Below the pieces are notes generated by a model. That model made no database searches. It had not been told where the DNA came from and was given only the letters and a program-made list of their open reading frames with translations. Below, one piece after another: positions 10,206 through 21,070 of a stretch of DNA of 64,000 nucleotides (its first letter is position 1; every line of letters starts with the position of its first letter). The DNA comes from Limnanthes douglasii subsp. nivea (taxonomy: Eukaryota; Streptophyta; Magnoliopsida; Brassicales; Limnanthaceae). The stretch covers positions 3,151,670-3,215,669 of the forward strand of contig JAUPFV010000005.1 in NCBI GenBank assembly GCA_036936605.1. The letters are read 5' to 3'. The translations under genes were made by a program, and so were the position numbers.

Positions 10206-11889
10206 TCAATCAAAAAGATCAGTATGAACAATTTCATCTCCTCCTTGCTGGTTTTGGTCGGATGTATCATTGGTTGTTCCATCATTCATATTCACTCTAA
10301 CCTCATCCATCATCTCCTGTCCGAACCCTCCTGTTCCTTGCTGACCACCTAAGTTTTGCAGATTTTGTCCTGACAAAATATATAAATGTAATAATTTCAC
10401 GTTAGTCCATTTCACAAGTGTTCACCTATGTAAGTAACTTATAGCAATTCAAATTTTACCTTGCATCGGTGCCAAATTTTTCTTTTTCTTTTGACGACAC
10501 AACACAAAAACTCCGATCGCGAACCAAATAAGAACGAACAATGGTATCGGGACTCCAAGAATGATGCCTAGATTGCTGCTCTTTTTCTTCGCGCTGGATC
10601 CCTCACTGACTACTTTACATGACTTGCGCGAAACACATAAACCATCGGCGCTGTAACTTACGTCGCTCAACAACGTATCACTGACTGAAAAAACTTCGAG
10701 AGCATTAAGAAGTGGAGGAAAACTCGAAGTACTTGTGGCCTCCAACGCAAACGAAGTTTCTGAAGAGGCTGTAAGCTTAGTAACATATAGCTCGTTCGCT
10801 ACTTTATAAAGAGGAACGATAGGGCTGCCCAAATCCTCGCGGTTTACACGAAGCTGAAACTTTCGTGATTCTGTGATGTCTAGTTGGATTTCAGCGTAAT
10901 ACATGTTGATATGTAAAAGAGTTGGGTACGGTAAAATATAGCTTAATGAGATGGAAATCGAAGTATTAAGTGTTGTAACCGCGTTTTGGAATACTTCACT
11001 CGGAGGGTTGTCGGGTAAGAGGCTGACATCAACGGAGCTTCCGTCGTTTCTGATATCGATTAAACCTTTGCCGCCAGGTGCTGACGTCCAGATTCTGTCG
11101 TAAGAATCCTGTGGATATCTGTTCAATATAACGAAAACATCTCTTAACCACTTTTATTTACGAGATTCGACAAAATTTGAGACATCAAACACGATATTAC
11201 GTACCTAATCGTATCTTTTGAACCAAAAGCAAGTCGAGCTATCAAGAACAAGGCTTTATTCGGACTAGCTTTAGCATACATTGTACGGTCCAAACTTTGA
11301 ATTTGAAGAGCGGACATAAAAGGAAACTGATTCGGAGACGACTGAGCAACACAGACACTAACACTCGGAGTTGTAGTAAAATAGATTGCTTCATAAGTAA
11401 CAACTTCGTCCAACGAAGTTTCAACATTAGCCCGATGATTTCCGTCGAATTCAAGATCAAAACTCGGAGGAGACGATTTCTTATCGTAGTTTCCGTAATA
11501 AAAACTCGCACGAATCATAACTTTATCATCTTTGTCCGCCTCCACCGTGTAACAATTTTTCTTCTGATTTTTCGAGAAGACCCTCAAGGTTCTCATGGTT
11601 TTATCAACTGAATTACCCGGGATTGATATTATCTCGCTGTTGTCAGCTCCGTCTTCATCCCCGGTCCAATTTATCATGTTATCGTCTTTGTATGTATCTC
11701 CGGTGAACCCACAATCAATCGCGATACTGACCCCTGTGCCGAAAAATAAAAACTCAATTTGTCATACTCAAAATAATTTTAGAAATATACTTCAAACTTT
11801 TAAAAGTATATATGAAGGAGGGTTTTACCGTTTGCTACTGCTAATAACGTGGAAAGAATTAATATGAGCGAGAGAAGATAGGAAGCCAT
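10206..11889 (-). CDS. Malectin-like domain membrane protein without kinase (470 aa, 4 exons)
   Basis: Exons on the minus strand: 11829-11889, 11205-11733, 10460-11118, 10206-10369. All introns are GT-AG and phases agree, giving 1413 nt with stop. The first ~20 residues (MASYLLSLILILSTLLAVAN) form a signal peptide. VSIAIDCG follows, the usual start of plant malectin-like domains, which continues to about residue 340 with the family marker RYPQDSYDRIW (197-207). A transmembrane segment lies at about 380-403, followed by RQKKKK and a ~60-residue Gln/Gly/Asn/Asp-rich tail ending in DLFD. Malectin-like receptors normally have leucine-rich repeats and a kinase; none is present, and the frame ends normally, so this is a receptor-like protein or a truncated relative. 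It probably acts at the plasma membrane or ER and binds cell-wall glycans or partner receptors (inference). It is the only convincing host gene here. Confidence 0.88.
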
Positions 11890-11920
11890 GTCTGGTTTGA
11901 GAGATTTAGTTGGAGGACTG

Positions 11921-11933
11921 AAGTATATATAAA
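11921..11933 (-). promoter_or_regulatory. TATA box of the malectin-like gene
   Basis: The minus strand reads TTTATATATACTT about 32-45 bases before the ATG at 11889. This is a good plant TATA box and implies a very short 5' leader. Confidence 0.6.
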
Positions 11934-12300
11934 GACAAGCTTGTTGTAATAATGGAGCCAAAATATAAAAGGGTATATGAACAACTGTTTTTGGTTACAT
12001 TAGAAGCACATTGTAACCACACCTATGTTATCGTGTTATCGTCAACTAGTGGTACATGATTAAGCTGGTCAATGCGCGTATTTTAGTTTTGAATATAATA
12101 AAAACTCTAAATGGTCAACTTAAAACTATTGGTTTAGAAGAAACAAAGAAAAGCAATAGGCTAGTATTATATATTTAAGTCAATTTTTTAAATGAAAAGA
12201 ATTCACCAAACTTATTATCATTTAGTATTTAGTATTGTATTTATACTCACGTAATATCCATCTCATAAAAATAAGTCCTATTCAATACTAAATTAACTTT
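11934..12300. other. Intergenic, upstream of the malectin-like gene
   Basis: AT-rich sequence without a recognised gene. It should include the distal promoter of the malectin-like gene and reach the uncertain left edge of the Mutator-like element. Confidence 0.4.
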
Positions 12301-13189
12301 TAATACTTTATTTATCCTCCGTCTATTATATAAGGGTTTCCCAAATAAATTTTTCAAATTTTGAAATAAAAGCAGTCGTCTTTCTCATACCCTGACCAAA
12401 GATCTGTTTTAGAAAGAAAACCTCAAATCTCTAGTTAAAAAATTTCAAGTCATCGTTCAAGCCATCGTTCCTGTTAATTTTCGTTTTCCGATCTCCATCG
12501 ATACAGGATTTAAATCGTTTCAGTTCACCGAAGATAGCTTTTATCAGGATTAATCGGTACGTGTCATTTAACTTCACTGATCTCGACTGGAATTTTAACT
12601 GCCACGATCTACTTTCACCTGTATTTATTGTTGAGAGACAGATTTCGACCTGATATTGAAGATATTGAAGCTCAGTTACAGTTTTACGGCAACAACTCTG
12701 CATCTTCGTTCTTTGTTTTTTTCTTGAATTGAAATCGTAACAGAGATGATTTTTTGTTTTCATGTCGGTTTATTAGTTTTAACTAGGGTTAAAGCGATGC
12801 TATACTTGAGTTTTTTTTTTAAATTGTTGGTTTCGTTGGCTCTATGATGCTCGAATTATAGCTTTGTTAGTTGCGGGAACATGAACCATTTTTTGTTTGT
12901 CGAGGATATGATTGGTATCTCTGGAAGATGCGATATAGTAATATCACCAATGTATTGTACTGATATGAACAGTCTCATTTCATTACTTATGTTATTTGCG
13001 TTTAAAGACGGACAATGCTAGATATTAACCATACTCTGCATGCTAGACAACATGAGTTTCCATGATGTGATTATGATGCGATTCATTACTGCACGTATTT
13101 GCGTTTTAATAAGGACAATGCTAGATATGTTATATTCTGCATGCTAGACAGGAACATTTTTATAAGTATACTATGCTGCGATTCATTAT

Positions 13190-13429
13190 TGTTAGGGTGG
13201 CGACCAAAAGTCCCACATCCCACATCGGTTAAACATGGGAAAGATCATTGGTATATTAGTAATAACATACCTCAACTAGTATGAGGCCTTTTGGTAGTGG
13301 ACCAAATGCAAAGCCGTGAGGGCCTTCGGGTGCCAAAGCGGACAATATCATACTACTGTTGAGATCGGTTGTGTTCCGTACTTATATACGGAGGTGGAAT
13401 ATGCAGACCGGACCCCCATATTCCCAACA
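13190..13429 (+). repeat. TRIM 5' LTR
   Basis: 240-bp LTR with CCCACATCGG near its start, GTATATTAG as possible TATA region, and the block AAAGCGGACAATATCA that is shared with the other TRIM at 45996-46784. Confidence 0.92.
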
Positions 13430-13431
13430 CG

Positions 13432-13443
13432 TGGTATCAGAGC
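13432..13443 (+). other. TRIM primer binding site
   Basis: TGGTATCAGAGC, two bases after the 5' LTR, complementary to the 3' end of initiator Met-tRNA. Confidence 0.9.
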
Positions 13444-13740
13444 GTCAGGCCCAGACGGAACGCGATGGTGGTGAAATTCTCGGAGGTCGAACATGATGAA
13501 CCAGTAGCCATATGATCAAGGTGATCTGCTCTAGAGATCCTAGTTTGGAGTGCTCGTGGCTCATCAAGCAGTGTGGCTTGATTGGAGTGGCGCTAAGGAA
13601 CAAGACAGTGTGGTCTAAGAGGAGTTGAGCAGTAACATCCGTAGTGCCTCTATGGTCAGGTAGTCTCCAGCCTGATTAGAGTGGGCGGATGAAAGTCAAT
13701 TGAGAGGAGGCTAAGTGGTACTTTGTTCGAGAGGAGGATT

Positions 13741-13979
13741 TGTTAGGGTAGCGACCAAAAGTCCCACATCCCACATCGGTTAAACATGGGAAAGATCATT
13801 GGTATATAAGTAAGAACATACCTCAACTAGTATGAGGCCTTTTGGTAGTGGACCAAATGCAAAGCCGTGAGGGCCTTCGGGTGCCAAAGCGGACAATATC
13901 ATACTACTGTTGAGATCGGTTGTGTTCTTACTTATATACGGAGGTGGAATATGCAGACCGGACCCCCATATTCCCAACA
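13741..13979 (+). repeat. TRIM 3' LTR
   Basis: 239-bp copy of the 5' LTR with a few substitutions and indels (for example GTAGCG for GTGGCG, and TATATAAG where the other copy has TATATTAG). Confidence 0.92.
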
Positions 13980-14177
13980 ATTATTTATATTATGCTCAAT
14001 TTAAGATTAATGTATGTGATTTACTGAGCCCAATAGTATGCACTTGCTATTCAGTAATATCCAACTTGAGACACTAAAAATCAATTTAACTACTCATACG
14101 ATGCAGGCCTATTTCGTGTCGTTTTTAACTACTCATATGATGCGATTTAGTATTATCACCAATGAATTGTAGTAATT

Positions 14178-14420
14178 TTATGCTTTATTTTTGCGATTGA
14201 TGATGTTTAGCAAGTGCTAGATATGAACAAGTTGTGATTTCAATGTAAATGCTTCTTTTGCTAGATATGAACAAGTTGGTTTATAACCCTTGCTAGATAG
14301 TCTCTAGTTGTAAGATGTTTTGCATTTGCGATTGATGACATAATGAATTTGCTAGATTTGAACAATTTGCTAGATTTGAATGTACATACATGTTTTGCTA
14401 GATTTTAAAAAGTTAAATTA
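14178..14420 (+). repeat. Left arm of a ~245-bp inverted repeat in the MULE
   Basis: Near-exact reverse complement of 24171-24416, starting at TTATGCTTTATTTTTGCG and rich in GCTAGAT. Arms lie about 9.75 kb apart and enclose all MULE genes. Similarity stops abruptly on the outer sides, so these are subterminal rather than terminal repeats. Confidence 0.85.
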
Positions 14421-15222
14421 CTGATATTGCTAGAAAGTTTCTAGTTGTAGGCTTGGTTCGCAATTGCGATTTAGGATATATTTAAATTGCTAGATATGAA
14501 TAAGTTGCTAGATAGGGTCTACGACTTTGCGATTTGAATGTAAATACATGTTTTGCTAGATTTGAACAAGTTAAATTACTCATATTGCTAGATAGTTTCT
14601 AGTTGTAGGCTTGGTTCGCAATTACGATTTAGGATATATTAAAATTGCTAGATATGAAGAAGTTGCTAGATAGGCTCTACGACTTTGCGATTTGAATGTA
14701 AATACATGTTTTGCTAGATTTGAACAAGTTAATTTACTGATATTGCTAGATAGTTTCTAGTTGTAGGCTTGGTTCGCAATTGTGATTTATGATATATTGA
14801 AATTTCTAGATATGAAGAAGTTGCTAGATATGGTCTACGACTTTGCGATTTGAATGTAAATATATGTTTTGCTAGATTTGAACAAGTTAAATTACTGATA
14901 TTGCTAGATAGTTTCTAGTTGTAGGCTTGGTTCGCAATTGCGATTTAGGATATATTAAAATTGCTAAATATGAAGAAGTTGCTAGATAGGGTCTACGACT
15001 TTACGATTTGAATGTAAATACATGTTTTGCTAGATTTGAACAAGTTAAATTACTGATATTGCTAGATAATTTCTAGTTGTAGGCTTGGTTCGCAATTGCG
15101 ATTTAGGATATATTGAAATTGCTAGATATGAAGAAGTTGCTAGATAGGGTCTACGACTTTGCGATTTGAATGTAAATACATGTTTTGCTAGATTTGAACA
15201 AGTTAAATTACTGATATTGATT
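14390..15222 (+). repeat. Tandem array, ~158-bp unit, about 5 copies
   Basis: The landmark CTAG..AGTTTCTAGTTGTAGG recurs at 14429, 14587, 14744, 14903 and (one base changed) 15061, spacing 157-159. Each unit carries four GCTAGAT words and two TGCGATTT words. The array ends right before the transposase exon at about 15233, so it occupies the transposase 5' region. Confidence 0.92.
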
Positions 15223-15239
15223 TATACAATGCAGGTTAT

Positions 15240-17869
15240 AACATGTCGAAACCTAAGGTTTGTATTTTCAAATGTAGTCACGAAACTGCAATTATTTCTT
15301 TTTCTGAGTTTGAAAACTTTCAAACTCTTCAACATTATGTCGAAGGAAGATTTCAGGAGCTGGTTAGAGGTAAATAAAAAATTAGCTATTCCTGTGGTAC
15401 TCAGAAGAATTGTTTGTTTAACAACGATACATATTTTATGGGTTTAGAAGTCTATCTTGATGTTGAGCGTCTCAAGAGCGTTAGTTTTGTTATAGAAGAA
15501 AAACTAGTTGATCAAGGTTTTGTAGTGAAGCGTAAACGACCTAGTCTGGTTCTTGCAGAAGCATCTCATAACTTAGTAACTACTGGACAGATTAGTAATT
15601 GTTTTCTTAATTCAACACCCAAAAAATACATCTTGCTACAACTGGATGGGCTGATGCTATTACAGGTGTTGGTCAGTCATTTGATGAAGGTGCTGCAAGT
15701 CTGAGGTTATCGTTAAGCCGATATGCATTAGAGAATGGTTTTTCTTTCAAGTACATGCATAAATACAATTAGCAACATCAATGTTTATTGTGTTAACAAA
15801 GAATCTGATGGCTGTAAATGAAGACTTTACGCATCAATTGATTCCACCACCGGTTTAATGACGATCAAACGGGTTGTTGCCACACATACATGTTGTCCAG
15901 TCTTCAGTAAACGGAAAAGTAGACATTTGACCTTAGATCTGATTGCAAATGAAATTCATGATTCCATCCGTGCATGTCATTCGGTAACAGCAAAAAGTAT
16001 TCAATCGTCTATCAAACAAGACTACGGTATAGACATTTCTTACCGTCTCTCGTGGAATTCTTTAGAGAAAGCAAGGAGGGGAGTTTTCAGAGATAGTAAT
16101 ACTTCTTTTAGTTTGCTAAGGAAGTACTTCAAACGTTTAAAGAGTCGTGATATTACGACCGACGTCCATTTTAAATTAGGCGTTGCTAACATTTTCCGAT
16201 GCTGTTTTATAGCATTTGAAGCGTGCCTTCAAGGTTTCCATTCATGCCGACCACTGTTGTACATTGATGGAACCTTTCTAAACGGGAAGCATGGCCGTGT
16301 ACTGCTATCAGCGGTCTCAAAGGATGGCAACAATGGTTAGTTCAACAATGTTTCTGTACATTGTTATACATGTGTAATTCGTCTATACGATTTACGTTAA
16401 ACAATGCTAGGTAGTGCTAGATATTGCTAGATTTTTTAAATTGTACAATTGCCATTAATGTTAGATATTTTATACTATGCATGCTAGATATGAACAGTCT
16501 CATTGATTGGACTAGGATACGATTCATTACTTATGTTACTTGCGTTTAAAGACGGACAATGCTAGATATTCACCATACTCTGCATGCGATTCATTACTGC
16601 ATGTATTTGCGTTTTAATAAGGACAATATTATATATGTTATACTCTGCATGCTAGACGGGAACATTTTTATAATTATACCATGTTGTGATTCATTATTTA
16701 TATTATGCTCAATTTAAGATTAATGTATGTGATTTACTGAGCCCAATAGTATTCACTTGCTATTCAGTATTATCCAAATTGAGACACTAAAAATCAATTT
16801 AACTACTCATACGATGCATGCCTATTTCCTGTCTCTTTTGCTATCGTTGGTACTGAAGATTCTGACAACTGGATATGGTTTTTGGATAGTTTAAAACCTC
16901 ATTTGTTGGACCGACAAATAACATTTATCTTGGATCGCCATCCTGGTATTATTAATGCGGTTTCTGTTGTTTATCCCAACAGCTTTCATGCTTACTGTAT
17001 TTATCACATCATTCAAAATTTAAGGTCTGCTCTTGAAGGCACTAACCGAGAGCATAAGAGGTCGATGCTATTGATGTTTAACCGTTGTGCTTATGCTCCC
17101 ACAATTGACCTTTTTGAAGAGAGACTTTCACATTTTATAAGTCAAGGCGGTTATCGAATTAAAATATTTCTTGAAAATTTACCCCCTGATAAGTATGCTC
17201 AGTCTTTCGTTAAAGGGAAACGATATGGGGCTATGGCTTCAACTGTTGTAGAATCGTTTAATGCGCAAATCAAAATGCTATGCGGCCTTCTGTTTGTGGA
17301 ATTGGTGGACAAGATTCGAGTCTTGCTTATGACTCAAATTTCAAGACTTTATTCGGATGGTCTAACCTGGAACACTAATTTATGCCCGGAGTTTGACATG
17401 AAGTTTAAGCAGAATGTTGAAAGCGGTCGAACGTGGCTAGTACGTACTTCCGCAACTTATTTTGAGGTATTATCAGACCCTGTTATGGTGGTTAACTTGC
17501 TTGATTTCAAATGTACTTGTGGGGAATGACAAAAAGAATGTCTCCCATGTGCACACGCATTAGCAACAATATTATCCATTAACGAAGATCCTATGACATT
17601 GATAGAACCTTTTTGTACGGTAGCAAATTACAGATCAAGTTACTCCTACAGCATTCCAGCTATAACAGATTTGGTGAAGCCTCAGAGTGTATTGATTCAC
17701 CGGAACCGGTGATTCTGCCCCGCAACATGAAACGAAGATCTGGACGACCAAAGAAGAAACGTATTCCATCAAGGGGAGAAGTAACAACTAGCCAGTTGTG
17801 TTGTGGTCGTTGTCTCAAATGTGGACATAATAGGAGGACCTGTGACGATCCTTTTTTACTTTACTAGAT
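15240..17869 (+). pseudogene. MURA-like Mutator transposase, broken
   Basis: Begins near MSKPKVCIFKC (15244). The MuDR-type N-terminal domain is seen as ITGVGQSFDEGA...RYALENGF (about 15660-15740), and the MULE core at 15858-16340 with the first catalytic aspartate in YIDGTF. An intron 16336-16819 follows, then 16820-17529 with the second aspartate in ILDRHPGI and the glutamate in TVVESFN. A SWIM zinc finger (FKCTCGE, then CLPCAHA) and a C-terminal CCHC knuckle (CLKCGHNRRTC, about 17810-17842) complete the protein. Damage: stop near 15390, frameshift near 15620, TGA for Trp at 15819-15821, intron acceptor AG changed to AT at 16818-16819, TGA for Trp at 17527-17529 inside the SWIM motif, and another frameshift after it. 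Full-length order is preserved, so loss is recent relative to family age. It would need a partner copy to move. Confidence 0.88.
16336..16819 (+). other. Transposase intron rich in GCTAGAT/TGCGATT words
   Basis: A GTTAGT donor follows GGCAACAATG at 16336. The acceptor position reads GCAT where the duplicated copy A has GCAG. The intron holds three clustered GCTAG words (16405-16430) and several GCGATT/GCGTTT words, while the neighbouring exons hold none. Confidence 0.7.
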
Positions 17870-18580
17870 ACCAGCATTTTATCAACATAGTTGTTGTGTT
17901 TTTTTGTCAATGTATAAATCACTGTTATCATTTCGATAACTTGTTCGAGACTTTTCTAGATATCAATATTCTATCTTGCTATTCAAGTGTAATTTTGAAA
18001 CTAGCATTGGCTAACTATGCTAGATTTGTTTTTTTTAACTTGGGATATATGAGTAAGTTGTTGCGAATCACGCTATGCAATATAACGTATACTTTTTTCT
18101 ATATACGATGTTATGGTCATGCGATTTATAGCCTAATGTTTCATGCGAGATAACAACAAAAAACATTTCACTATAACTAATTTTATGGGCACACTATATG
18201 TGACATTGCGATTCAAAATGTTAACTATTACTTTTAAATCGCATATGCGTTTTAAGATGTCAATTAGCGTGTTAGAGACTGTTTTTCTGTTGCGATTTGT
18301 TGGCCTATATGAACTATATATTAAACTAACATTTTTACTTTAAAAACGCATACGCGATTAGTAAAAACTATTATAAGATTGCGATTCAATCCAAATTTAA
18401 CATAAGCTATACATAAAATCCAATTCAGACCTCGTCCACATAGTGAGTGCATCTGACCATTCTCTTACAAAAACAATTACACCACAACTCCTTGGCACAG
18501 CATAAATGTATAACACATGCCCAAATATGATATGAATTACCCAAACAATAACTCATTCAAAAAATATCCCTTCCGTTCAA
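17870..18580. other. Spacer between convergent MULE genes
   Basis: No gene. Carries repeated TGCGATT/GCGATTT words (for example 18291-18297) and GCTAGAT at 18019-18025. This is the 3' meeting zone of the transposase and the Ulp1-like gene. Confidence 0.6.
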
Positions 18581-18586
18581 ATGTAT

Positions 18587-19330
18587 CTACCACCGTCGGT
18601 TCGTGTTTGAATCATTAAGAAAGTGCCTAAACATTTTCGTTCTTCTTCTTGCTGGCATATCATCGGGGTATTCCAAAGGTACAAACCCTTTCTCGATGAT
18701 GTCTTTTGCATACTCGCAAAAAAATACTCCACAGCCGAGTGTTCGGTCTCCTTGTTGTGGGATATCTCTGACAGTCTTTATCGTGTACCCTTTCTTTAAA
18801 ACTGGCATATATCTTTTCTTCATACAGTAGGCCAACTGTTAAATGACGAAACAATATTAAGCAAACTTTAGAAAGTACACTGCTACTTCTTACGCACATA
18901 AACTTACCAAATCATTGGCAGTCTTCCGCGTCTTATCTGCAGTATGTTTGTTTATGGGCAAGAATGAGTTATAACTACTAGCAGAACCATTCTCCATATC
19001 AATAACCAACAATGTCCAGTGGTTAATTCCATTCTTGTTAACTGTGCACAACGGAACCAGTGCGATTAATGTGTCCGGACTCATTGTTTCAAAGACTTTG
19101 TCCACAATGTTCGACATATCCCCTTTAATAGCCAGTGTTTGCTGCAATTTGTAGCATTATTACACAAAGTTTTGTCCAACAACAAAGTATTCTAAAATAA
19201 ACTACACTTACAGTAGCATATCCAGAATCTGAATCGCACCGTAGTTACAACTGAACTTATTATCCATCCATTTGAAAGGTACTCGCCAATTGGCTTTCTG
19301 TAGCAGCTTATATATCCATGCATCTATAAT
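18587..19330 (-). CDS. Ulp1-like C48 peptidase domain of the MULE (C-terminal exons)
   Basis: Three exons on the minus strand: about 19200-19330, about 18909-19147 and 18587-18840 (GT-AG junctions, read-through TANDL|LAYCM). The second has NGINHWTLLVIDMENG, the Ulp1 'H-W' active-site block; the third has DIPQQGD and LGCGVFFC, the Gln and catalytic Cys blocks. The catalytic Asp block, usually YDS, reads YNSF, so the Asp is replaced by Asn. Ulp1 enzymes remove SUMO. Such domains are often carried by plant MULEs (Kaonashi and some VANDAL relatives). With Asn in the triad this copy may not be catalytic. These three exons have no stop or frameshift. Confidence 0.8.
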
Positions 19331-19339
19331 CTAAAAATT

Positions 19340-19925
19340 CCCCAAAAATAATTTTGATTACGTTAGAGTTTGTTAGCATACGATTGAAACTTACATGTCT
19401 TGCGATTTATGCCTTATCACACAACGTAAACGCCTTGCGATTTATGCCTTATCAATAGCACCGCTAAAAAATTGATATTTTGAATGCTAGACATGAATAT
19501 TCGACCAAGTTTATCACGTTGCGATTCTTTGAATACATTAGTTGCGATATACTTATTTCTGAATTCTAGAAAACATGTCAAAAATAATGTTATAAAGGTT
19601 ATACTAGGGATGCATGCGATTCATGTAATGCCATAAATGTGATTGCTGAGTTATCCTAAACATTGCTAGACTGTTCTATTGTAAATGCTACATAGGGACA
19701 TTGTACCCATCCTACTATGTTGTTATTCTATAGTCTCATCACTTGCGAGATACGTATTGCTAAAATCTACAAGAATTAACAAAAGAGAACGTTAAATAGA
19801 TTATTATCAAATTTGGAATCCTGCGATTCATTAAATAGTAGCCATGCGATTGCTGATTTACTGTAAACATTTCTATATATGTTATATTGTGAATGCTAGA
19901 CAGGGATATTGTACCCATAAACATT
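19340..19925. other. Intron/spacer rich in MULE words
   Basis: About 590 bases without coding signal between minus-strand exons. Dense in TGCGATT-type words and GCTAGAC/GCTAGA, in clear contrast to the flanking exons. Confidence 0.65.
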
Positions 19926-19929
19926 TCTA

Positions 19930-20664
19930 GATAAGTTTACCTTGAAGTCTAGTTCGCCTTCTAATGGTAGTTCCATTACATCCCTAACGCTTACGTTCAA
20001 CCGGTACGAGAACTCCGACATCGGCAAATACCATACTTCTGGATCTTCTTGATCTTCTCCTCTTTTGATTTGCTGCAATTTATGATAATCTTCCACTTGG
20101 ATCAGCAGCGTTGTTTCTGTATGCTTTGGCCAATCTTCGTAAGTAACCTCTGGCTCCCCAACTTGCGTCTGACTAAGTAAATTCCAGTTCGGATACTCAT
20201 CGGCTATCACCTGACATCCATAAAACTAGAAATAATATTTGTATCTTCGAATATGAATTATGAAATATTAAAAGGAAATCTAAAACTACCAGCGAAGCCG
20301 TCTCCAACAAGTCATTGTTAAAAGGAACAACGGAAAGGTTTGTATTCAACATAGCCTCCAAATTGCGTCGAACAATTGAGTTAGCCACAGCAGTATCACA
20401 TTCATCATAAAAGTATTGAGTACAGTCTAACAAATTATCATCTACAAATGGTATATCAAAACCTACTATATCAGCGCACAGTGATACAGTAGGAACTTGT
20501 TGTTCTTCTCTCTGCCCCCCAACTTGTATGGAATCTTCTGCTGGTCCGGGCTGGGTAAGTATTTCGTCCTTCGTTAAGGGTTGTGATTCTTTTTGCAGTT
20601 CTGCAATTTTCGATAGTTGGGATAGTTGCTCAGTCTTTGGATTTCTGGCTGCTGCTTTTCGCAT
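19930..20664 (-). CDS. MULE minus-strand gene, middle exons upstream of Ulp1 domain
   Basis: Two open exons, about 20287-20664 and 19930-20214. The first (MRKAAARNPKTEQLSQL...) is polar and coiled-coil-like; the second holds YPNWNLLSQTQVGEP and WPKHTETTLLIQVEDYHKL. No family recognised. They lie in order and on the same strand as the Ulp1 exons, so they probably belong to one protein or a co-transcribed neighbour. Exon limits are approximate. Confidence 0.5.
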
Positions 20665-20669
20665 ACAAG

Positions 20670-21070
20670 ATCGTTCTTCGCCATTAATTTATGCTTCTGC
20701 TCTTGCATTTAGTATCTATCAATTACAATATCAGACGATGTTGTGATATATTAGTTACCAAGAACATTTGAGTATGATATACTGTTCTTTACAATTATGC
20801 GATTTATCATACCAAATAAACTCATCTTGTGTTGCGATTTATCATATACTATTAACGTTGTTTGCTAGATGGCTTCTACACTAGATTGCGATTTACCAAC
20901 ATAAACAGTCACCATTACACATGCTTAAATATGGCATAAAAACCAACAATCTTAAAAAAAACACAAACTAGTCTACAACAATTGTCAATTTAACAAAACA
21001 ACATTTTAAAACAGGTACACACCAGCATCTTAAATATCAAAACAGTTTGACAAAATCTAGATAATTATGT
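20670..21070. other. Intron/spacer with MULE words
   Basis: No coding signal. Contains several TGCGATTT words (about 20797, 20832, 20885) and GCTAGAT at 20864-20870. Confidence 0.55.

Larger units (their letters stand above)
13190..13979 (+). mobile_element. TRIM (miniature LTR retrotransposon), 790 bp
   Basis: Terminal repeats at 13190-13429 (240 bp) and 13741-13979 (239 bp) begin TGTTAGGG and end CCCAACA. A primer binding site TGGTATCAGAGC at 13432-13443 and a purine tract GAGAGGAGGA before the right LTR are present. The 5-bp target duplication ATTAT (13185-13189 and 13980-13984) is confirmed by the uninterrupted homologous sequence near 16690-16705. The ~310-bp interior encodes nothing, so it depends on other elements for movement. 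The LTRs differ at only a few positions, so it is fairly young. Confidence 0.95.
12963..14126 (+). repeat. Copy A of transposase intron/exon junction (split by TRIM)
   Basis: After removing the TRIM at 13190-13979, this segment aligns with 16487-16839, the transposase intron, including the last intron bases and the first ~20 bases of the next exon. The acceptor reads GCAG at 14103-14106 here, while the intron copy reads GCAT at 16816-16819. It is a duplicated gene piece lying outside the gene. Confidence 0.8.

Noticed and set aside
10000..10209. Short minus-strand frame sharing its tail with the copia polyprotein
   Set aside because: It is the LTR-encoded end of the polyprotein read from the 5' LTR, not a gene.
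12431..12763. Minus-strand frame of 110 codons
   Set aside because: No family resemblance; the region looks like a promoter or leader at the left end of the Mutator-like element.
13190..13979. Possible Cassandra TRIM (5S rRNA-bearing LTRs)
   Set aside because: No 5S rRNA internal promoter sequence could be recognised in the LTRs; only the general TRIM structure is supported.
14390..15222. Regularly spaced repeats that might suggest a CRISPR array
   Set aside because: The units are ~158 bp tandem copies with no unique spacers, in a plant Mutator-like element.
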